From contig DYJU01000015.1 in the NCBI GenBank assembly GCA_020722985.1, positions 1-38,488 on the forward strand: DNA of 38,488 nucleotides, given 5' to 3'. The stretch comes from Candidatus Methylomirabilis sp. Lineage in GTDB: Bacteria > Oederibacteriota > PGYV01 > DYJU01. The position numbers were made by a program, and so were the translations under genes. How positions within the stretch are numbered: the stretch's first letter is position 1; every line of letters starts with the position of its first letter. The notes under the pieces were generated by a model, which was given only the letters and a program-made list of their open reading frames with translations, was not told the DNA's origin and did not search any database. Shown piece by piece: positions 1 to 7,896 of this stretch.

Positions 1-30
1 TTAAATAATTATATGTCAAATTTTTATCAC

Positions 31-52
31 AAATGCCAGTTTTCTGGCATTT
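31..52. other. Perfect inverted repeat (hairpin or operator)
   Basis: AAATGCCAG and CTGGCATTT form a perfect 9-bp stem around a TTTT loop. No T-run follows on either strand, so a Rho-independent terminator is not well supported. It lies about 90 bp upstream of the promoter of the HTH gene and could be the end of an off-window gene or a protein-binding site. Confidence 0.5.
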
Positions 53-145
53 AAATTATGTATTGTTAAATTAGAATTTAATTATGTATATAATTTTTTA
101 TTTTAAATTGATAATTAGCAATTGTAAATTACTTAAATTTTTTAC

Positions 146-174
146 TTGACATATTTGCTATAATATGCTATAAT
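146..174 (+). promoter_or_regulatory. Sigma-70 promoter with 10-bp tandem repeats
   Basis: TTGACA (146-151) is followed after 17 bp by TATAAT (169-174). The -10 region lies inside three tandem GCTATAAT-like units starting at 157, 167 and 177 (the last reads GCTATATAAT), one per helical turn, covering 157-186. This arrangement suggests an operator for cooperative binding, possibly by the HTH protein encoded just downstream. Transcription would start near 180, which excludes the upstream TTG at 175 as the start codon. Confidence 0.7.
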
Positions 175-210
175 TTGCTATATAATGATATAATTAAAAA
201 GGTTGAAAGA

Positions 211-444
211 ATGAAAAATTTTGAAACAAAAAAAATAATTGAAGAATTAGAAATTGTGAGATTGGAGAAAAAAATATCTCAGAAGAAACTTGCGGATATT
301 TTGGGGGTTGCTTTTTGCACTGTTAATAGATGGTTTAATTACAGGAATAATCCAAATAAAATACAGATATATCATATTCAAAAATTTTTAAAAAAGGAGG
401 TGAAAAAAATTTATGGAAAAGAAAAAAGAAATTCTTTTAACTGA
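211..444 (+). CDS. Small XRE-type helix-turn-helix DNA-binding protein
   Basis: A 77-residue protein that is almost entirely one HTH domain. The stretch QKKLADILGVAFCTVNRWFN matches the XRE/Cro pattern 'QEELA..LGVS..TVNRWENG.S.P'. The TVNRW recognition-helix variant is common in small regulators linked to mobile or restriction functions. I chose ATG 211, preceded by AAGG, rather than TTG 175, because 175 lies at the -10 box. The last 32 bp overlap the next small ORF, so the two are co-transcribed. Likely a local autoregulator; its target is unknown. A role as the antitoxin of a toxin-antitoxin pair is possible but unsupported by homology. Confidence 0.7.
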   Translation: MKNFETKKIIEELEIVRLEKKISQKKLADILGVAFCTVNRWFNYRNNPNKIQIYHIQKFLKKEVKKIYGKEKRNSFN

Positions 445-592
445 CACTGAAAATTATGAAGGTTATTATCCTACACGCGAACATCTTTTAATTTTTAATC
501 CGGAAAAATTTAAAAAATTTGAAAAGTATATAAAAGAAAAAAAATCGAAAAAAATTGACCCAGTTATTTTAGATTTATTTCTTTCTATATAA
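413..592 (+). CDS. Hypothetical 59-residue protein overlapping the HTH gene
   Basis: ATG at 413 has a near-perfect Shine-Dalgarno (AGGAGGTG, 395-402) ten bases upstream, inside the end of the HTH gene. The frame runs 59 codons to TAA at 590-592, just before a terminator hairpin. The product begins MEKKKEILLTDTENYEGYYP, is Lys/Glu-rich with a PTREHLLIFNPEKF segment and ends in a hydrophobic VILDLFLSI. No family recognised. The strong ribosome site, translational overlap and terminator position argue that it is a real gene. It is probably the functional partner of the HTH protein. Confidence 0.6.
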   Translation: MEKKKEILLTDTENYEGYYPTREHLLIFNPEKFKKFEKYIKEKKSKKIDPVILDLFLSI

Positions 593-596
593 AATA

Positions 597-616
597 AAAA
601 CGGATTTCTCCGTTTT
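597..616 (+). terminator. Rho-independent terminator for the HTH operon
   Basis: AAAACGGA, loop TTTC, then TCCGTTTT: an 8-bp stem whose second arm ends in four T, five bases after the stop of the 59-residue ORF. Short but well placed. Confidence 0.6.
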
Positions 617-640
617 ATGCTCTTTTACAAATATACTTTG

Positions 641-673
641 CAGCGGATAAAATTTTAAAAATTTTATCCGCTG
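641..673 (-). terminator. Long hairpin downstream of the thioredoxin-like lipoprotein gene
   Basis: CAGCGGATAAAATTTT (641-656) is exactly complementary to 658-673, giving a 16-bp stem. It begins four bases after the stop codon of the minus-strand gene ending at 677. The position suits a terminator for that operon, but no clear U-tract follows, so it may instead be a 3' stabilising structure. Confidence 0.55.
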
Positions 674-676
674 ATT

Positions 677-1030
677 TTACTTAAATCCTTCAGCATTTAA
701 TATAGCAATTATTGCATCTTCAGGTAGTTTACTCTGGGATACAAAAAATACCTTCCCTTCACTGTTAAAAAATATTGACAAAGGTAAACTTTTCCCATTA
801 TAATCGTTAAATAACTTTTTCCCTTCATCAGTTGAAATATCATAATAAATAAATTTAATTTTATTTTTAAATTTTTTTAAAATTTCATTATAAATTTTTT
901 TTGATTCATTGCATGCATTACATTCAGAAGTTCCAATAAGAATAATTTTAAATTTTTTACTTCCTTTATTACAGGATATTAAAGTAATTATTAAAATAAA
1001 TAATAAAATTATTAATTTGTTTATTTTCAT
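677..1030 (-). CDS. Thioredoxin-like lipoprotein
   Basis: 117 residues. An N-terminal hydrophobic stretch ends in a lipobox (LISC, Cys20), so the mature protein should be lipid-anchored. The body is a compact thioredoxin fold: a beta strand (FKIILIG) leads into Cys37-Asn-Ala-Cys40, and a later SLPLSIFF segment carries the cis-proline expected before the third strand, followed by FNSEGKVFF. Probably a periplasm-facing thiol-disulfide or redox protein. It is the last gene of the operon, one base after the glycosyltransferase gene. Its partner is unknown; the CNAC active site differs from the classical CGPC of thioredoxin and CPHC of DsbA. Confidence 0.75.
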   Translation of the reverse strand: MKINKLIILLFILIITLISCNKGSKKFKIILIGTSECNACNESKKIYNEILKKFKNKIKFIYYDISTDEGKKLFNDYNGKSLPLSIFFNSEGKVFFVSQSKLPEDAIIAILNAEGFK

Positions 1031-1031
1031 T

Positions 1032-2213
1032 TTATTTCTTCTTTAATTCAATTGCTTTTTCATATTTTTCAAGTAATTTTTTTGCCATTGTTTCTGCTGA
1101 CCATTCTTTTGCATATTCAAATGCTTCTTTTCGTTTCTCTTCATAAAAATTTTTATCATCTAAAAATTTTAATACCGCTTCTGAAAATTCATTAACATCA
1201 AGGTTAACTAAAACCCCTCCCCTATTCCCTTTCATAACTTCAGCAACACCCATGGCGCCAACTGCAACTACAGGAGTTCCAACTGCCATTGCTTCAGTGA
1301 CAACCAATCCTTGCGTTTCTGTAACAGAGGCAAAAGTGAAAAGATCCGCAGCAGCATAACAATTTACCCAATCCTGTGGTTCAAAATATCCAAGAAAAAT
1401 AACATTATCTTTAACCCCAATTTCTTCTGCTGCTTTATGAACTTCTTCTTCTGCTGGACCTTTGCCAGCAACTATCAATTTAGTATTAGGTTTTTTATTT
1501 AAAATATTTTTTAAAACTTTAAATAAAAATGGTATATTTTTTTCTGCTCCAATTCTACCCATAAATAATAATAAAATGGTATCTTTGGGAATATTATATT
1601 TTTCTCTGAAATCATCTCCATTGAAAATTTTAAATTTGTCAATTTTAATACCGGTTGGATTAACTTCAATGGGTTTTTTGATTCCATAAGATAGTAAAAG
1701 TTCCTTCATCTGAGTAGAAGGAGTTATATTTAAATCCATTTTATCGCAATACCATTTACTTATTTTTTTAGTTAGCCATATTGCAATTGGTTTGGGTATA
1801 AATTTAAAATAATGAACATAGGATTCAAACATCGTATGATAGGTGTGTATAATAGGACTATTTAATTTCTTTGCCCATTTTATTGCTTCCATACCTAATG
1901 TAAAAGGTGTTTGTGTATGAATTATATCAAATTTAAAATTTAATATTTCTTCTTTTATCCTTTTTTTAGATGAAGGAAGTTTGGGGTCTGGCAATCTATC
2001 TTCTGGATCAAAAAAAAGATAATGAGATTTAATTCGTATAACATATTTTTCATTATCTTTATCTTTTACATCAATTTGAGAAGCAGGATATTCTGGCGCT
2101 ACAATTTTTACTTCATGTCCTAATTTTCTGAATTCATTTGCAAATGTATCAATTGAGGCAACCACTCCATTAACTCTGGGTCTATATGTATCAGTAACCA
2201 AAGCAATTCTCAT
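1032..2213 (-). CDS. GT4-family glycosyltransferase (GT-B fold)
   Basis: 393 residues, normal for GT4. The N-terminal acceptor domain starts MRIALVTDTYRPRVNGVVAS, the pattern of the Sqd2/PimB/diglucosyl-diacylglycerol synthase branch, with the glycine-rich NGV loop. The C-terminal donor domain has GRIGAEKN (219-226) and the E-x7-E nucleotide-sugar motif (Glu299, Glu307 in ETQGLVVTE) followed by AVGTPVVA. It probably transfers a hexose from an NDP-sugar to a membrane lipid or phosphoinositol-type acceptor on the cytoplasmic face. The acceptor cannot be read from the sequence. It sits between a DUF2225 gene and the redox lipoprotein gene. Confidence 0.85.
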   Translation of the reverse strand: MRIALVTDTYRPRVNGVVASIDTFANEFRKLGHEVKIVAPEYPASQIDVKDKDNEKYVIRIKSHYLFFDPEDRLPDPKLPSSKKRIKEEILNFKFDIIHTQTPFTLGMEAIKWAKKLNSPIIHTYHTMFESYVHYFKFIPKPIAIWLTKKISKWYCDKMDLNITPSTQMKELLLSYGIKKPIEVNPTGIKIDKFKIFNGDDFREKYNIPKDTILLLFMGRIGAEKNIPFLFKVLKNILNKKPNTKLIVAGKGPAEEEVHKAAEEIGVKDNVIFLGYFEPQDWVNCYAAADLFTFASVTETQGLVVTEAMAVGTPVVAVGAMGVAEVMKGNRGGVLVNLDVNEFSEAVLKFLDDKNFYEEKRKEAFEYAKEWSAETMAKKLLEKYEKAIELKKK

Positions 2214-2233
2214 AAACTATCACCTCTACTAAT

Positions 2234-2938
2234 TTATTTAATTTCATTTTTTTTCTTTTCCTCATTTATTTTTTCCCAGGAATCTCTAATCATGTGTTCA
2301 ATATTAGGATAACTTTTAATTTCATTATGCTTTAATGCTTTTGAAAACCATTGAACAGCATCAGAATAATTCACCAATCTTCTGTTTATCTCTCCGATTA
2401 AATACATTATGCCTGGTTCACCAATAGATTCAGGAATAAAATTACCTTTTTCATAAGTTTGAATATAATACTCTAATGTTTTTTCTAAGTATTCCTGTTC
2501 TTTTTCAATATTTTTTTCATCTCTAAAAATCCATGCTAAATGCATATAAAGTCCTGATATAGTATTTAAATTGGGAGGTTTGTATTGTTTATAAAATGTA
2601 ATAGCAAGAATATGTTTTTGCTCTGCTTGCTTTGTAGTTATTTCTTTTTCCTGAGGGAAAACGATATTCTTTTTTGCTTCTTTTATTGCTGATGCCAGTT
2701 TTATTATTTCAGGATGATAATCAAGTTCCTGTTTATCAAATTCTTCGTTTCTGGCTGAATAATTACAGAATGGACAGGAAGTCACAGTATACAGTAAAGG
2801 ATTAATAGGACAATCATAATTTTTTTTAAAATCAGAATCTATTGATTTAACTTTAAGAGTTGAACTGCGAATTCTGGGAGTTAAAAATTCCGCTGAACAT
2901 GCTTTGCAAATTACTTTTTTAAGCCAGACAGGTTCCAT
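2234..2938 (-). CDS. DUF2225 zinc-ribbon/TPR-like protein
   Basis: 234 residues. Two Cys-x2-Cys knuckles (Cys11/Cys14 and Cys55/Cys58) plus Cys43 suggest a zinc-binding N-terminal module with the 'C.AC...F.T...R' and 'CPFC.Y' signatures of DUF2225. The C-terminal half is alpha-helical and TPR-like (IMYLIGEINRRLVNYSDAVQ and WFSKALKHNE). Function of the family is unknown; a cytoplasmic scaffold or adaptor is plausible. Located 15 bp downstream of the aspartate aminotransferase gene in the same operon. Confidence 0.75.
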   Translation of the reverse strand: MEPVWLKKVICKACSAEFLTPRIRSSTLKVKSIDSDFKKNYDCPINPLLYTVTSCPFCNYSARNEEFDKQELDYHPEIIKLASAIKEAKKNIVFPQEKEITTKQAEQKHILAITFYKQYKPPNLNTISGLYMHLAWIFRDEKNIEKEQEYLEKTLEYYIQTYEKGNFIPESIGEPGIMYLIGEINRRLVNYSDAVQWFSKALKHNEIKSYPNIEHMIRDSWEKINEEKKKNEIK

Positions 2939-2953
2939 CCTGAAGTCCTTTGA

Positions 2954-4141
2954 TTATATATTAAATATTTCTGATATTCTATCAAGTCCTTTGTCTATAT
3001 TAACTATTGAAGTTGCATAAGAAAGACGAAAACAATTATCTGCTCCAAATGCTATACCAGGGACAACGGCAACTTTTGCTTCGTTTAATAAAATATCTGA
3101 AAGTGTAAGAGAACCATCTATCTTTTTCCCTTTAATCTCTTTGCCAATAATTTTATTAAAATTAGGGAAAATATAAAATGCACCCTGAGGTTCAATATAA
3201 GAAAGATTTTTAATATTATCCAATTTTTTCATCATATATTTTCTTCTGTTATCAAATTCTTTTATCATTTCTGCAATTATGCTTTCATCTGTTTTTAATG
3301 CTTCTAATGCAGCATACTGGGTCATTGTTGCTGGATTGGAGGTTGAATGTGATTGCAAATTATTGATTGCTGAAACTATCTCCTTATTTTCTGATGCGAG
3401 ATAACCAATTCTCCATCCTGTCATTGCATAAGTTTTGGATACTCCATTTACAACAATTGTATTTTTTTTAACTTCTTTTGATAAAGAAGCAATGGATATA
3501 TGTTTTTTATTATTATAAATCAATTTTTCATAAATCTCATCAGATATTATAAAAAGGTTATTTTTAAAAGAAATTTCTGCTAATTTTTCAAGTGATGACG
3601 TTGATAATATAGCACCTGTGGGATTGGAAGGAGAATTAACTATTATTGCTCTTGTTCTTTTGGTTATTTTAGAGTTTAATAAATCAAAATCAATTTCATA
3701 ATTATCCTCTCTTTTAAGATTAACAAAAATTGGTATCCCATCAGCAATTTTAACCTGTTCCTCATAAGATACCCAATAAGGAGAAAAAATTATAACCTCA
3801 TCGCCAGGATTTAATATTGTCATAAAAATATTAAATAAAGAATGTTTTGCCCCACAGGATATTATTATATCTGATGTTTTATATTCTAAATTATTATCTT
3901 TTTTTAATTTGTCAACTACTGCCTGTTTTAATTCTGGTATACCGGATGATGGAGTATAACGAGTTAAATTATCTTTTATTGCTTTAATACCAGATTCCTT
4001 TATATTTTCTGGTGTATTAAAATCAGGCTCACCTGCCCCAAATCCGACAAGATCTATGCCATCCTTTTTCATTTGTTTTGCTTTTGCATCAATTGAAAGT
4101 GTAATAGAAGGTGAAATTTTTTTCATCCTTTCAGAAATCAT
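2954..4141 (-). CDS. aspC: Class-I aminotransferase, aspartate aminotransferase type
   Basis: 395 residues, fold type I PLP enzyme. Visible landmarks: GFGAGEPDF near the N-terminus, PSNPTG (171-176), SDEIYEKL (Asp201 pairs with the PLP ring nitrogen), PLP Lys236 in NGVSKTYAMTGWRIGY, and the C-terminal carboxylate-binding Arg in NCFRLSYA. This pattern belongs to the thermophile-type AspAT (subgroup Ib), converting aspartate and 2-oxoglutarate to oxaloacetate and glutamate, sometimes also acting on prephenate or aromatics. Second of two adjacent aminotransferases, 12 bp after the other, suggesting a block for amino-acid nitrogen exchange. Confidence 0.87.
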   Translation of the reverse strand: MISERMKKISPSITLSIDAKAKQMKKDGIDLVGFGAGEPDFNTPENIKESGIKAIKDNLTRYTPSSGIPELKQAVVDKLKKDNNLEYKTSDIIISCGAKHSLFNIFMTILNPGDEVIIFSPYWVSYEEQVKIADGIPIFVNLKREDNYEIDFDLLNSKITKRTRAIIVNSPSNPTGAILSTSSLEKLAEISFKNNLFIISDEIYEKLIYNNKKHISIASLSKEVKKNTIVVNGVSKTYAMTGWRIGYLASENKEIVSAINNLQSHSTSNPATMTQYAALEALKTDESIIAEMIKEFDNRRKYMMKKLDNIKNLSYIEPQGAFYIFPNFNKIIGKEIKGKKIDGSLTLSDILLNEAKVAVVPGIAFGADNCFRLSYATSIVNIDKGLDRISEIFNI

Positions 4142-4153
4142 TTTTTCCCCTTT

Positions 4154-5335
4154 CTAAGCATTCATCAATTTTTTTATATTTTTAAGTGCCTGTTTAGTTC
4201 TTAATTCATTTTCTATCAAAGCAAATCTTATATATCCTTCTCCTTCTTTGCCAAAACCACTACCCGGAGAAACTGCACATTCTGCTTCATTTATCATTTT
4301 TATTGAAAATTCAACAGAAGACATTCCTTTAAATTTTTCAGGAATTTTAGCCCAGACAAACATTGTTGCTCTGGGCAATTCAACTTCCCATCCAAGTTTT
4401 TTTAGTCCCTGAACTAAAATATCCCTTCTTGATTTATATATACTTCTTAATTCACCAACACAATCATCTCTGCTATTTAGCGCATGAATTGCTGCAATCT
4501 GTATTGGCTGAAACATACCATAATCAAGATAACTTTTAATCTGCTCTAATGCGCCTATAATTTTCTCATTCCCAGCTAAAAAGCCTACCCGCCATCCAGG
4601 CATATTAAATGTTTTTGATAAAGAATATACTTCCGCACCTATTTCTTTAGCACCTTCTACCTGCAATAAAGAAGGCGGTATATAATCATCAAAATAAATT
4701 TCTGCATAAGCAATATCATGAATTATTATTATTTTATTTTTTAATGCAAAATCAACAATTTTTTTAAAAAAATCAATATCAATTACTTTTGTAGTTGGGT
4801 TATGTGGAAAACTTATTAAAATCACCTTTGGTTTTGGAGTTGTTATTTCATAAGTTTTTTTAATATTTTCGAATAAATCGTTTTCTTCTAATAAAGAAAT
4901 AGGAATAACATTACCTCCCGCAAGTTTAACAGAAACTGCATGAATTGGATAGCAAGGCATAGGAATAATAACATTATCTCCCGGATTTATAATTGCATAC
5001 ATTAAATGTGAAATCCCTTCCTTTGCACCTATGGTTGTTATAGCTTCTTTTACAGGGTCAATTATAACATTAAAACGCCTTTTATACCAATCGCTTAATG
5101 CTAAGTTTAATTTATAAATACCCCTTGATGCTGAATATCTATGATTTTTAGGATTTTTTACTGCTTCTATTAGTTTATCTACAATATACTGAGGGGTAGC
5201 CCCATCCGGATTACCCATTCCAAAATCAATAATATCCTTTCCCTGTTTTCTTAAAGTTATCAGTTGCTTTTTAACAACGCCTAATACATATGGCTCTAAA
5301 TTTTTTAATCTATCTGCTCTTATTTCATCTAACAT
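4154..5335 (-). CDS. alaC: AlaC-type aminotransferase (class I/II)
   Basis: 393 residues. The start MLDEIRADRLKNLEPYVLG, GMGNPDGATP, FPHNPTT, HDIAYAEIYFD and PLP Lys241 in YSLSKTFNMPGWRVGF are the signature of the AlaC/LL-diaminopimelate-type branch. Likely glutamate-pyruvate transaminase; a broader specificity, including LL-diaminopimelate or branched 2-oxo acids, is possible. An AAGGAG ribosome site precedes the ATG. It lies between the PfkB kinase gene and the AspAT gene, in one transcript. Confidence 0.8.
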   Translation of the reverse strand: MLDEIRADRLKNLEPYVLGVVKKQLITLRKQGKDIIDFGMGNPDGATPQYIVDKLIEAVKNPKNHRYSASRGIYKLNLALSDWYKRRFNVIIDPVKEAITTIGAKEGISHLMYAIINPGDNVIIPMPCYPIHAVSVKLAGGNVIPISLLEENDLFENIKKTYEITTPKPKVILISFPHNPTTKVIDIDFFKKIVDFALKNKIIIIHDIAYAEIYFDDYIPPSLLQVEGAKEIGAEVYSLSKTFNMPGWRVGFLAGNEKIIGALEQIKSYLDYGMFQPIQIAAIHALNSRDDCVGELRSIYKSRRDILVQGLKKLGWEVELPRATMFVWAKIPEKFKGMSSVEFSIKMINEAECAVSPGSGFGKEGEGYIRFALIENELRTKQALKNIKKLMNA

Positions 5336-5348
5336 TTTATTAAACTCC

Positions 5349-6248
5349 TTAAAATATTACAATTTGTTTTAATTTATTAATTCTTTTTTTTATATCAAGT
5401 ATAGTAATTTTGGATAATTTATTTATTCCAAAATCCTCAACTGTAAATGAAGCAATGGTATTTGCATAAGCAATTGCATTTTTTATGATTTTTTTATTTA
5501 TTTTATTGTGTTTAGCAATATAACCTATAAAAGCACCCCCAAAGGTGTCCCCTGCACCTGTGGGATCAATAACATTTTCTACAGGATATGAAGGTATGGA
5601 AAAATAAAAATCAGGTCCAAATATTGATGCACCATATTCTCCTTTTTTTATAATTACATATTCAGGACCTATTTTTTGGATAAATTTTGCTCCTTTTATT
5701 AAATCAAAACTACCTGAAAATTCTCTTATTTCTTCATCATTTAAAACAACGCAATTTACTTTTTTTAAAACTTTCATTAGATTTTTTTTAGAATTTTTTA
5801 TCCAGTAATCCATTGTATCACATATACTAAATTTTAAATTATTCATAGAATTTAGAATTTTTAACTGTAATTCTGGATCTATATTTGCAAGAAATAAAAA
5901 TGGCAAATTTTTATGTTTGTTGGATATTTCAGGATTAAAGTTTTCAAATACATTAAGATCTGTTTTTAAGGATTGACGTGTTTTCATATCATAATTGTAT
6001 CTGCCTTTCCAGAAAAAAGTTTTTCCATTTACCTTTACTATACCACTTGTATCTATCCCTTTTTTCCTTAAAAAATTAAAATGAGAATCTTTAAAATCCT
6101 TCCCAACAACACCAATAATAAACGGTTTACAAAAAAGAGAACAAGCGAGAGAGCCATAAATGCATGCTCCGCCAAGTAATCTCTTTCTATTATCAAAAGG
6201 AGTTATAATTGTATCAAACGCTATAGAACCTACTATTAATACTGACAT
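5349..6248 (-). CDS. PfkB/ribokinase-family sugar kinase
   Basis: 299 residues from the ATG at 6248, preceded by GGTGAT at suitable spacing; an ATG six codons upstream would interrupt the normal 'VLIVGSIAFD' N-terminus. PfkB signature 1 is the GG-containing LLGGACIYGSLA. Signature 2, with the catalytic base, is DPTGAGDTFGGAF (about 228-240, Asp234). The N-terminal 'GSIAFDTIITP' form is typical of a subgroup of uncharacterised PfkB kinases related to adenosine or ribose kinases. The phosphoryl acceptor is unknown. First gene of the operon ending with the thioredoxin-like lipoprotein. Confidence 0.8.
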   Translation of the reverse strand: MSVLIVGSIAFDTIITPFDNRKRLLGGACIYGSLACSLFCKPFIIGVVGKDFKDSHFNFLRKKGIDTSGIVKVNGKTFFWKGRYNYDMKTRQSLKTDLNVFENFNPEISNKHKNLPFLFLANIDPELQLKILNSMNNLKFSICDTMDYWIKNSKKNLMKVLKKVNCVVLNDEEIREFSGSFDLIKGAKFIQKIGPEYVIIKKGEYGASIFGPDFYFSIPSYPVENVIDPTGAGDTFGGAFIGYIAKHNKINKKIIKNAIAYANTIASFTVEDFGINKLSKITILDIKKRINKLKQIVIF

Positions 6249-6281
6249 AATTATCACCAAAATCAAAATTTAGTTATAATG

Positions 6282-6318
6282 ATTTTACTATAAAAATTGA
6301 TAAAATCAATAGTAAAAT
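6282..6318. other. Nested inverted repeats between the paralog pair and the PfkB operon
   Basis: ATTTTACTA (6282-6290) pairs with TAGTAAAAT (6310-6318), enclosing a second small stem TTGAT/ATCAA (6297-6301, 6305-6309). It directly follows the stop codon of the 6320-6619 gene and could be its terminator, or a regulatory structure in front of the PfkB operon. No U-tract is visible. Confidence 0.4.
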
Positions 6319-6319
6319 A

Positions 6320-6619
6320 TTAATTTTTTGGGTAAGTGTTTGTTATTTTATCCCTTAAATCTTTTTCTATTTCATTAAAATAAATATTTATTTCATCCAA
6401 TTTAGAAAAATCACCACTTTTTGCCTCTTCAATAGCTTTTGATAAATATTTTTCAACTAGTGTATTTTTTATTTCTTCAATAATTTTTAGTACAGATGCT
6501 ACTTTTAACAAACCTTTTGTGTATTTTTCATCCATTTGAGAATAAATATCAGGTCTTGTTAAATTTTTATAAATTGATATCCATGTTTCTATAATTTCAT
6601 AAAGGTCTATCATTTTCAT
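6320..6619 (-). CDS. Small helical protein, paralog of the upstream gene
   Basis: 99 residues, charged and predicted all-helical. It shares the layout of its upstream neighbour: an opening 'DLYEIIETWISIYK' against 'KIYDLIENIKIWTEIY', a central 'GLLKVASVLKIIEEI' against 'NMLKVLSKLNVAEEL', and a third helix with Asn/Glu-rich 'INIYFNEIEKDLRDK'. No signal peptide or metal motif. The pair arose by tandem duplication and is co-transcribed (12-bp gap). Function unknown; no family recognised. Confidence 0.6.
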   Translation of the reverse strand: MKMIDLYEIIETWISIYKNLTRPDIYSQMDEKYTKGLLKVASVLKIIEEIKNTLVEKYLSKAIEEAKSGDFSKLDEINIYFNEIEKDLRDKITNTYPKN

Positions 6620-6631
6620 AAAATATCCTTC

Positions 6632-6913
6632 TTAATTAAAAGTATCATAATTTTCTTGAAAATATTTTTCAATGTTTTTCAATTCTTCATAAATATTTGT
6701 TATCTGATTAAATTCATTTTTTTTAGCGAGATTTATTATGTCTTCTAATTTTTGTTTAAATGGTGTTAATTCTAATTCCTCTGCCACATTTAACTTTGAT
6801 AGAACTTTTAACATGTTCTTTTTCCATGCATCTGTTTCCTTATCCTCTTCAGAACTTTCTCTATAGATTTCCGTCCAGATTTTAATATTTTCAATTAAAT
6901 CGTATATTTTCAA
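6632..6913 (-). CDS. Small helical protein, first of a tandem paralog pair
   Basis: 93 residues from a TTG start at 6913 (reads as KIYDLIENIKIWTEIY after the initiator), with GAGG five bases upstream. A longer frame from ATG 6991 is rejected because a strong promoter (-35 at 6979-6984, -10 at 6956-6961) lies inside it, and because the TTG start aligns with the start of the paralog. All-helical, charged, soluble. Function unknown. Confidence 0.6.
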   Translation of the reverse strand: MKIYDLIENIKIWTEIYRESSEEDKETDAWKKNMLKVLSKLNVAEELELTPFKQKLEDIINLAKKNEFNQITNIYEELKNIEKYFQENYDTFN

Positions 6914-6955
6914 ATAAACCTCACAAAATTGAAAATTTTTTGTAATTATTTTATT

Positions 6956-6984
6956 ATTATAACGTATAAAATATATTTTGTCAA
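6956..6984 (-). promoter_or_regulatory. Sigma-70 promoter for the tandem paralog pair
   Basis: On the minus strand, TTGACA (6984-6979), a 17-bp spacer and TATAAT (6961-6956): a consensus match. It predicts transcription from about 6949, roughly 36 bases upstream of the TTG start. A 12-bp palindrome TAAAACGTTTTA lies 18 bp upstream of the -35 box. Confidence 0.75.
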
Positions 6985-7002
6985 GTTTCACATTAAAATA
7001 AA

Positions 7003-7014
7003 TAAAACGTTTTA
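7003..7014. promoter_or_regulatory. LacI-type operator-like palindrome
   Basis: TAAAACGTTTTA is a perfect 12-bp palindrome centred on CG, the general shape of LacI/GalR-family operators. It lies between the M23 peptidase gene and the promoter at 6956-6984. Two further AAACGTTT-core palindromes occur in other intergenic regions of the window (19882-19891 and 38403-38412). Confidence 0.35.
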
Positions 7015-7034
7015 GAAATATAATAAAAAAGAAA

Positions 7035-7889
7035 TTACCAATTTATCAATAATTCCTTTGGATTAATAGGGATTTTATGAATATTTATTTGCCAATGTAG
7101 ATGTGGACCTGTTGCAAAACCAGTATCTCCAACAGTGCCAATAATATCATTTTTAAAAACTTGTTGATTATTTTTAACATAAACTTTTTGTAGATGCATA
7201 TATAAAGAATAAATTCCTACACCATGGTTTATTATAACAAAATTCCCATAAATTTTAGATGAATAAGTTCCTGCAACAATTCCATTGTTTGTGGCTTTTA
7301 CGGGAGTTCCCTTTTTAGCAGAGATATCAATGCCTTTATGACGCCATCTTGTAACGCCATCATTATAAATCCTTTCTGAACCAAAATCAGTAGTAATTTC
7401 ACCTTCAACAGGCATAATAAATGGAAATTTAAATTTTGCAGATATAATTTGATTTTGTAGATTACTTAAAATATTTTTATCCTTTTTTATATCATTAAAA
7501 AAATTTTGATCTATCTTGTTTGTTTTAATAATAGATTTCCGTAATTTAATTTTTTTTATTATGATTTTTTCTTTCTTTTCAATAATTTGTTTATTAACAA
7601 GTATTTTTATATTAATTTCTTTTTTTTCAGAAATATTAAGTGGCACAGGAATTAAGCATGAATAAACATATTGTCTTTCCATTGGCTCGTATTTATCAAA
7701 ATAAATTTGAAAATTTTTATTTAAAAATTCAACTTCACCTGCCTGCAAAATTCTTTCATTTTTAATTTTTATTTTTATCAGGTTTCCTTCTTTTACTATA
7801 TTGGAATCTAAAATTATATATAAAGAAAATGAATTTAATGGTAATAAAAAAATTAATAATAAAAAATTAAAATATTTTAAATAAATCAT
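7035..7889 (-). CDS. M23-family (LytM) metallopeptidase, secreted
   Basis: 284 residues: an N-terminal hydrophobic segment (about 5-22, signal peptide or anchor), a beta-rich domain (25-115), a linker, and a C-terminal LytM domain from about 157. The zinc ligands are visible: His184-x3-Asp188 in RHKGIDIS and the HLH motif (263-265) in GPHLHWQIN, plus catalytic His232 in YMHL. It should cleave or bind peptidoglycan cross-links in the periplasm. Located 7 bp downstream of pyrD, so probably read from the pyr transcript, though not a pyrimidine enzyme. Confidence 0.85.
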   Translation of the reverse strand: MIYLKYFNFLLLIFLLPLNSFSLYIILDSNIVKEGNLIKIKIKNERILQAGEVEFLNKNFQIYFDKYEPMERQYVYSCLIPVPLNISEKKEINIKILVNKQIIEKKEKIIIKKIKLRKSIIKTNKIDQNFFNDIKKDKNILSNLQNQIISAKFKFPFIMPVEGEITTDFGSERIYNDGVTRWRHKGIDISAKKGTPVKATNNGIVAGTYSSKIYGNFVIINHGVGIYSLYMHLQKVYVKNNQQVFKNDIIGTVGDTGFATGPHLHWQINIHKIPINPKELLINW

Positions 7890-7896
7890 AAATTTT

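Noticed and set aside
175-210. N-terminal extension of the HTH protein from TTG 175
   Set aside because: It overlaps the promoter -10 repeats and has no ribosome site; ATG 211 has AAGG upstream and matches the domain start.
6914-6991. Extended N-terminus (ATG 6991) of the first paralog
   Set aside because: A consensus promoter lies inside it, and the extension has no counterpart in the paralog.
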